Source of the DNA: Schizochytrium sp. CCTCC M209059
Taxonomy: Eukaryota > Sar > Bigyra > Thraustochytrida > Thraustochytriidae
Reading direction: 5' to 3'
NCBI GenBank assembly: GCA_000818945.1
Contig: KN805445.1
Location: forward strand, 81,852 to 145,851
DNA: 64,000 nt
In this document: positions 58,439-64,000 of the stretch, piece by piece
How positions within the stretch are numbered: position 1 is the first letter of the stretch
Layout: each line of letters opens with the position of its first letter
Notes under the pieces: generated by a model
The model's database searches: none
Told to the model about the DNA's origin: nothing
Seen by the model: only the letters and a program-made list of their open reading frames with translations
Program-made: the position numbers and the translations under genes

Positions 58439-59064
58439 AGGGGAGAAAGATTGTTTGCTCTCGCTTTGGCTGGAGCCTTTCGCTCAAGCCTTTCACCCGA
58501 GCCTCTCGCCCGAGCCTTATCTACAGTCGCGCACGCGCGCGCGCGCGCGCACTCTCTCTCTCTCTCTCTCAACCTCTCTTGCGCCCTCGCTCGCGCCCGG
58601 TCCTGCCGCCCGCTCATTCGCAAGTTTGCAATTGTGACCTATCCGTTGACTTCTATGATACGAACACAAAATTTTCGAAACTTGAACTACTTACTAGGTC
58701 TGCTAGGCCTAGGCCGAGGCCTAGTCGCGATAAGGATACGCATTCACACACATTGTCGGAGGCTGGGATGCCTTGGCCTTGCCCACGTCATGGGATCGAC
58801 CGCACGTGAGCACGCACGCGCCCGTCCTAACGAGGAGATCCAGGCGCTTTCACAGACAGTCACTTGCCGTTTTCACGCTGAAGGTCCCGTGGATATGCAC
58901 GTCTCTCTCTCTTTCTTTGTTGCGATCGACCTCGCGGAGCCCAGCGGCCTCGCTAGCCCGCCCGTCTGAAATAAACGACCGAGGCTGCCGCGTCTGGCCA
59001 AGCAGATCTTACCGCGTGCTTGTCGCTGAGGCGGCTGACTGCTTGCTGTGCTGAGCCAGCCGGT

Positions 59065-59067
<3 letters not shown>

Positions 59068-59120
<53 letters not shown>
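59068..59120 (+). repeat. (GAAA)13 microsatellite
   Basis: About 13 units, purine strand on plus, 250 bp upstream of the oxidoreductase ATG. Confidence 0.9.
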
Positions 59121-59263
59121 GCAGGCTTGGCTTCCGAGTCCAAGGTTTGCATTCCGACCGTGGCCTTGAAACCCGCCGGCGTGCAGACTTGGCGGACCTC
59201 GGCTGGCAAAACGCAAACGACGAAGTCGGTGAGGGCTGACCGGCGACACGAAGCGAAGCGAAG

Positions 59264-59306
59264 CAAGAGCAAGAGCAAGAGCAAGAGCAAGAGCAAGAGC
59301 AAGAGC
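59264..59306 (+). repeat. (AAGAGC)7 hexamer repeat
   Basis: Seven units, about 65 bp upstream of the oxidoreductase ATG, likely 5' UTR. Confidence 0.85.
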
Positions 59307-59372
59307 ACGGGAGTGCAGAGCAGGTGTCGGTCGTGTGACTCGGAGCAAAAGGTAGAGGAGGAATATCCCACA

Positions 59373-60455
59373 ATGGCACCGCAGAAGCAGCCGCAGCAGC
59401 ATGTGGTGCGGCTCGAGAAGCGGCCAGCGGCCAAACCTATCCCGGGCGAGGACCTCGTGTACCAGACGGCACCCATGCCAACGGAAGAGGATCTCGCTGA
59501 TGGCGAGGTGCTTGTGAAGAACGTGTACTTGACATTGGATCCCGCGATGCGTGGATGGATGCGGGACCAAAAGAGCTACGTCCCACCCGTCAAGCTTGGT
59601 GCTGTGATGCGCGGCTCCTCGGTGGGCCAGGTTCTCGCATCGCGTGCGAAAGGTCTGGCCAAGGGCGACTGGGTAAACTGCAACATTGAGCTTGGCTGGT
59701 GCGAGTACGGTATCGCCAAGGGGTCCAAGCTGGAAAAGCTCGAGAATACCCAAGGAGTACCCCCGAGTGTGCATTTAGGCGCTCTTGGCGGAACCGGGCT
59801 CACGGCGTACTTTGGTCTCATCGAGGTTGGGCAGCCGAAGAAGGGCGACACTGTTGTGGTCAGCGCCGCTGGCGGAGCTACAGGCAGCATGGTTTGCCAG
59901 ATCGCCAAACACATTTTTGGCTGCCGTGTGGTCGGCATCGCGGGCGGCGCGGAAAAGTGCCAGTGGCTCAAGGACGAGCTCGGCGTGGACGAGGCCATCG
60001 ACTACAAGTTCGAAGAGGGCCGACAATTCAAGCGCGACTTGCGCAAGGCATGTCCCAAGGGCGTGGACGTATTTTTTGACAATGTGGGCGACTGGATTCT
60101 CAACGAGGTCCTCAAGCAGATCAACTTTAAGGCACGCGTTGTTCTATGCGGCGCCATTGCCGGCTACAATGACACCACCTTGCGTCCCGGGCCTGCGGCG
60201 TACTTGAACCTCGTCAGCACGAGCTCTCGCATGGAGGGCTTTATCGTCCTCAATTACGCAGATCGCTTCAAGGAAGCCAAGCGAGAGATCGGCCAGTGGC
60301 TTGCCGAGGGCAAGATCAAGTATCAGGAGGAGGTCATTCCGGGTCTCTCTGAGGCGCCTCGCGCCCTTCTCAAGCTCTTCGGCGAGTACGGTGGCAACCG
60401 CGGCCGTCTCATCATTGACATTCATGCAGGCGCCCAGCAAACTTCAAAGCTCTAA
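59373..60455 (+). CDS. NADP-dependent oxidoreductase, PTGR/CurA type (MDR family)
   Basis: A 360-residue zinc-free medium-chain reductase that uses NADPH to reduce alkenals and enones, as do prostaglandin reductase 1 and bacterial CurA (~330-350 residues). Evidence: the family opener VYLTLDPAMRGWMRD (~53-67), the catalytic-domain strand AVMRGSSVGQVLASR, the join LGALGGTGLTAYFGL, the nucleotide-binding AAGGATGSMVCQIAKHIFGCRVVGIAGG (~168-196), YKFEEGRQFKRDLRKACP, GVDVFFDNVGDWILN and VLCGAIAGYND. It ends IPGLSEAPRALLKLF...GRLIID as in PTGR1. The frame is open upstream of ATG 59373, but that segment is hexamer-repeat translation (KSKSKSK). Substrate in this organism is unknown; detoxification of lipid aldehydes is a reasonable guess. 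Confidence 0.92.
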   Translation: MAPQKQPQQHVVRLEKRPAAKPIPGEDLVYQTAPMPTEEDLADGEVLVKNVYLTLDPAMRGWMRDQKSYVPPVKLGAVMRGSSVGQVLASRAKGLAKGDWVNCNIELGWCEYGIAKGSKLEKLENTQGVPPSVHLGALGGTGLTAYFGLIEVGQPKKGDTVVVSAAGGATGSMVCQIAKHIFGCRVVGIAGGAEKCQWLKDELGVDEAIDYKFEEGRQFKRDLRKACPKGVDVFFDNVGDWILNEVLKQINFKARVVLCGAIAGYNDTTLRPGPAAYLNLVSTSSRMEGFIVLNYADRFKEAKREIGQWLAEGKIKYQEEVIPGLSEAPRALLKLFGEYGGNRGRLIIDIHAGAQQTSKL

Positions 60456-61679
60456 ATCATATTCAGATTCAACATCATCTCTGTGGCCGACTGGGCCTAG
60501 GCCTAGGCCTAGGCCTACTTTTAAACACATGTCTCTGACGAAAATCTTGGCGTTTGCGGATGCACAAGCCACACAGTTATGGCGGTCCCGACCAGTCGGA
60601 AGAGTTCAGCGTAGACCGAGTGGGTACGTTCACCCGCCGCAAACCCTTGCGGCCGATGATCCAAATGCTACCCGTTGGACACGTCCTCTCATCCCGCGTA
60701 ACGTTCTTTTTCTCGATCACGGCTTGTGTCACACGTGAGATTCATACGTATGTCTGTCTGGCGAGCCAGCTGGGTCAGACACTTCAGCACATCCCCGCCG
60801 TTACTAGGCTAGTATACGAGTTCTAAAGCAAGTCTCATGCGTAACGCACGCTTGCCTGCTCTCTCGCTCGCTTGCTTGTTCGCTTGCTTGCCCGTACGGA
60901 TCTCAGAAGCTCTCACTGTCAGGCCGGCCAAGACATGGTCTTTGGAACCAAGGCCAGACAAGACCGGTTCAGTGTCAGCCCCGATACGTCCGCTCCAGTG
61001 CGACAGAAAGTAAAGAACTACGCTTCGACCACCCCCCACACATCATAGCATGATCGCTGCCAGCGGGCACTGGCCGGCCTACGAGCGCGTCCCTCCCTCT
61101 CGCGGTCGCCGAGGTGCGCCTTCGCGTCGGTCTCAAGCCCGGTCCGGCGGCCAGCGCCGCGTCTCCTCGCGAGGTCGTGCGACCAGCCAGCGACAGGGCT
61201 ACTTGACTTTCTGCATATACGTATACCTCGTTGGAGTCTGTCCCTTGGTTGGTCGGCCGACACCGCATTTCTCTCCCCCTCTCCCACGGTACACGTGCCT
61301 CGCGCTGGGCTCGAACAACCAACTTCAAGGTCTTTGGCGCGATCAGAGCCGACCGCGCGACTCCACATTGCGTCATTATTTTGATTGCTTGTAGTGAGCG
61401 TCAGCGTCAGCGTCGCCAGCCTCGCAGTGCAGCGATCACAGGAGCAGGAGCAGCAGCAAACCCCGAATCGGAGCGCAAAGAACCCGGGCCTCGAGGAGAG
61501 GACGTCGAGAAGAGCCCCAATCGGATCAACTTATCTGGGTTGGTCGCCCGCCTCGGGAGAAGGACTCGTAAGAAGCAGAGAGCGCGAAGAACACCGGCCA
61601 TTGCTAATAAGGGGACGAACAGTGAACAAGGGAAAAGAAAGAGAAAGAAAAGAAAAGAAAGAAATAGACATAGTCGAGG
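60456..61679. other. Intergenic region upstream of the ABCA transporter
   Basis: About 1.2 kb, no supported gene. Starts with a palindromic (AGGCCT)n run at 60494-60517; ends with a purine-rich AAAGAAA tract just before the ABCA ATG. Confidence 0.5.
60494..60517. repeat. (GGCCTA)n palindromic run
   Basis: Four GGCCTA hexamers, self-complementary, 39 bp after the oxidoreductase stop codon. Confidence 0.85.
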
Positions 61680-64000
61680 ATGACGGCCACCTTTGGAGGC
61701 CAGCTGGTCTCGCAGCTTCGCATGGTGCTTCTACTTAAGCTGCGGAGCCCCCTACGAGCCATGGCCGAGATTTTGATCCCGGTGGCATTGATGTTCGCGC
61801 TCGTAGGCATCAAAACAGTCGCAGATGAGGAAAATATGCCCGTAGGGTACTTTGTTGATGAAGGACAGCAGGTACCCGATATGGAGTCCTTTCTGTCGCC
61901 AGGCTGGTATGTTGCCAACTTGTACGCATTTTATCAGCACGGCATGGGAAACCTGGCGTACGTTTGCGACCCCAACGATATCGAAAGTGCAAGCAGCGCG
62001 GAGCTTTTCAACCTTTTCTCTGCAGGACTGGGAAGCCTGTGCGAGACGCCCAAATTTATTGTGATCCCGCAAGACGCTGGCAACAGCGAGCAGGTCCAGG
62101 CCGCAGAGGAGTTCTTGAGCTACTGGACGGCCGAGAACCCGACACTGACAACGCAGGGTCGATTCGAGGGCGCGCAAGATGTCATTGGCGACAATGGAGA
62201 CTTGAATAACTACATTCAATCAGACGACTACGGGTCTGAAGACAAACCCAGGCTTGGTCTGGCCGTCGTGTTTGAGTCTGGAGCCCCAGACTGGTCGTAT
62301 TCGATCCGCGTGAATCGATCCTCGTATCGTGACGCTGTCGAGCGGGACAACAATATCCCGACCAGTCTCGACGTTTCCGGGCCGACCGATGACCTCGAGC
62401 GCAGCACCACAGATTACACGCAGCAGTACCTAATGTCGGGCTTTCTTACGGTGCAACAAGAGGTTGATTCGTACATTCTGTCGCAGAGTGCGGGGGGCGC
62501 TAACGCCACCTTGCGCGTGAATCTTCTCGCCATGCCAACCCCGGCGTACAAAAGCGACACCTTTTGGGCATCAGCAGGCTCATCTTTTGCGATTTTTCTC
62601 GTGCTCAGCCTGCTTTTCCCCGTGGCCATGGTCATTCTCGAGTTTGTCAGCCTCAAGGAAACGGGCCAACGCGAGCTCATGTTCATGATGGGTCTCAATC
62701 CACTCGCATACACGCTCGCCAGAGTGATCTTCTACGTCTTTTTTTACATTATCGTTGCCGCGGTGCTCACAGGTGTGTCAATGATCAACGTATTCCAGCT
62801 TGCGGCCCCGAGCGTCGTCTTCGTCTACTTTGTGCTTTTTCTCACGTCGTCTCTCGCCTATGCGTTTTTCATCGCGGCTATCTTTGAGCGCACTACACTG
62901 GCTTGCATTGTGGGTCTTCTCGTCTACTTTATTGGCTACTTTCTTTATACGCCACTCAGCGACGCAACCTCACCGGTAGGGGCTCAAATTTTTGTCTCGT
63001 TGCTTCCATCGACTGCGTTCTCGCTCGGCACAATTTCCTTTTCGGAATACGAAGGCGCTCTCGTGCCACTGACGTGGGACAATGTGGGAAAATCGAGCAG
63101 CGGAGGCTATACACTGGCTACCTGCCTCGTCATGCTCATTTCCGACACCGTTCTCTATTTTGCACTCGCGCTTTACCTTGACGCTGTGTTGCCTTCCAAT
63201 GCCGGCGCCGCGCGTATACCGTGGTACTGGCCCTTCACGTGCGGCTGCTTGCGTCGTCGGAGCAAGGACGGTTTTAACGCCAAGCGCTATGCACAGGCTG
63301 TCGAGCATCAGGCCGAGGTGGAAAGAGACCTCGCCGACGACGAGACTGCCAACTTTGAGCAAGTGTCCAAGGCAATGCAGGACCTTCGCGCCGAAGGACG
63401 GTGTGTCATGCTCGGTAACCTGTCCAAGACCTTCAAGTCGGAACGCGGACCCATTCACGCGGTCAATCAGGTCAACTTTACAATGTACGAGGGCCAAATC
63501 CTTTCTCTGCTCGGTCACAATGGCGCCGGCAAGACCACACTCTCCAACATGCTTGTTGGCAAGTTGCCTCCTTCTCATGGCGAGGCTTATATTGGCGGCC
63601 GGGCCGTGAGCACCGAAATGGCCGCGATTCGCGGGTCTCTTGGCGTCTGTCCCCAGCACAACATTCTCTTTCCAAACCTCACAGTCAAGGAACACTTTCG
63701 CATCTATGCCGGCGTCAAGGGCTTGCCCGCTAGCGAGGCCGAGACCAAAATCACAGAAATGATTGCCGAGGTCGGTCTCACGCCCAAGACCCACACGCTC
63801 TCCAAGAGCCTCTCCGGCGGCATGAAGCGCAAGCTCCACCTCGGCATTGCGCTGCTTGGCGACAGCAAGCTCGTCGTGCTCGATGAACCCACCAGCGGTC
63901 AGGACCCGTACAGCCGGACCTTTACTTGGAAGACCATCGAGCGCCATCGTGAGGGCCGTACCATCATTCTCACCACGCATTACATGGACGAGGCGGACCT
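61680..64000 (+). CDS. ABCA-family ATP-binding cassette transporter, 5' part
   Basis: The first 773 codons of an ABC transporter; the window ends inside the first nucleotide-binding domain. From ATG 61680: TM1 at ~22-42 (RAMAEILIPVALMFALVGI), a ~240-residue extracytoplasmic loop with N-glycosylation sites, then a cluster of five or six TM segments (~300-500, e.g. SSFAIFLVLSLLFPVAMVILEF). The NBD has Walker A GHNGAGKTT (612-620), the Q-loop VCPQHNILF, the signature LSGGMKRKL (711-719), Walker B LVVLDEPTSG with Asp735, and the H-loop TTHYMDEAD. Order TM1-loop-TM-NBD with LSGGMKRKLH is the ABCA subfamily, which moves lipids. The linker before the NBD is charged. Whether it is a full or half transporter cannot be told. 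The leader is a purine-rich tract ending 10 bp before the ATG. Confidence 0.93.
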   Translation, partial: MTATFGGQLVSQLRMVLLLKLRSPLRAMAEILIPVALMFALVGIKTVADEENMPVGYFVDEGQQVPDMESFLSPGWYVANLYAFYQHGMGNLAYVCDPNDIESASSAELFNLFSAGLGSLCETPKFIVIPQDAGNSEQVQAAEEFLSYWTAENPTLTTQGRFEGAQDVIGDNGDLNNYIQSDDYGSEDKPRLGLAVVFESGAPDWSYSIRVNRSSYRDAVERDNNIPTSLDVSGPTDDLERSTTDYTQQYLMSGFLTVQQEVDSYILSQSAGGANATLRVNLLAMPTPAYKSDTFWASAGSSFAIFLVLSLLFPVAMVILEFVSLKETGQRELMFMMGLNPLAYTLARVIFYVFFYIIVAAVLTGVSMINVFQLAAPSVVFVYFVLFLTSSLAYAFFIAAIFERTTLACIVGLLVYFIGYFLYTPLSDATSPVGAQIFVSLLPSTAFSLGTISFSEYEGALVPLTWDNVGKSSSGGYTLATCLVMLISDTVLYFALALYLDAVLPSNAGAARIPWYWPFTCGCLRRRSKDGFNAKRYAQAVEHQAEVERDLADDETANFEQVSKAMQDLRAEGRCVMLGNLSKTFKSERGPIHAVNQVNFTMYEGQILSLLGHNGAGKTTLSNMLVGKLPPSHGEAYIGGRAVSTEMAAIRGSLGVCPQHNILFPNLTVKEHFRIYAGVKGLPASEAETKITEMIAEVGLTPKTHTLSKSLSGGMKRKLHLGIALLGDSKLVVLDEPTSGQDPYSRTFTWKTIERHREGRTIILTTHYMDEAD

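Larger units (their letters stand above)
58439..59372. other. Divergent intergenic region with GAAA, CT/GC and AAGAGC repeats
   Basis: No gene. Contains GC/CT dinucleotide tracts (58535-58570), an AGGCCTAG cluster (58701-58722), a GAAA tract and an AAGAGC hexamer run before the oxidoreductase. Confidence 0.5.

Noticed and set aside
61300..61345. T-loop-like gttcgagccc on the minus strand, possible tRNA
   Set aside because: The T-arm bases do not pair and no acceptor or anticodon stem can be drawn.

Overview
The window is nuclear DNA of a gene-dense, GC-rich, flagellated protist. I infer a stramenopile of the thraustochytrid/labyrinthulomycete type, without proof from sequence alone. The evidence for a eukaryote is direct: intraflagellar transport and axonemal proteins (IFT121/WDR35, CFAP65, a TTLL-type tubulin ligase), PEX11, PARP with PADR1/BRCT/WGR, a four-repeat MYB, a Frizzled-like 7TM receptor, an ABCA transporter and GT-AG introns. 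Most genes are single exons. I found convincing introns only in the CZIB gene (one) and the RPUSD1-like gene (two). I recognised no tRNA, rRNA, CRISPR array or viral gene.

Layout. 0-2.4 kb: a large lineage-specific protein of unknown role. 2.6-6.0 kb: a decayed island with an antisense fragment and a P-loop NTPase of Crinkler/RHS type, whose frame is interrupted by two in-frame stops and ends in a possible nuclease-like tail. 6.6-7.3 kb: CZIB homologue that has lost its zinc cysteines. 8.2-15.8 kb: a DNA-repair neighbourhood (PARP1-type enzyme, endonuclease III without its Fe-S cysteines, endonuclease V) with one unknown protein between. 15.8-21.2 kb: Golgi-type TPR-sulfotransferase and a Frizzled-like receptor. 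21.2-24.4 kb: intergenic CpG-rich DNA with a 105-copy CCCAG array just upstream of a MYB gene. 24.4-30 kb: MYB and, tail-to-tail, a TTLL3-like tubulin ligase fused to IQ-like motifs. 30-38.8 kb: RPUSD1-like pseudouridine synthase, coiled-coil protein, PEX11, PX-domain protein. 38.8-50 kb: a 138-copy GAAA array, then CFAP65 and IFT121 tail-to-tail. 50.7-58.4 kb: Mei2-like RNA-binding protein, an N-myristoylable CaM-kinase-like kinase, and a 12-IQ/SH3 protein. 59.3-64 kb: PTGR-type oxidoreductase and the 5' part of an ABCA transporter cut by the window edge.

Themes. (1) Flagellar genes (CFAP65, IFT121, TTLL3-like) lie close together, and calmodulin-linked genes (IQ-TTLL, CaM kinase, 12-IQ/SH3) recur. 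(2) Convergent genes are packed so tightly (23 bp between stop codons, twice) that transcripts must overlap at their 3' ends. (3) Perfect simple repeats (GAAA, GCTT, CCCAG, CT, CAG) sit between genes, mostly just upstream of start codons. GAAA is always on the sense strand of the plus-strand gene that follows. The best candidates for new biology are the interrupted NTPase locus, the G-quadruplex-prone CCCAG array at the MYB promoter, the Frizzled-like receptor with a KTxxxW-like motif, and the CaM-kinase/12-IQ pair.
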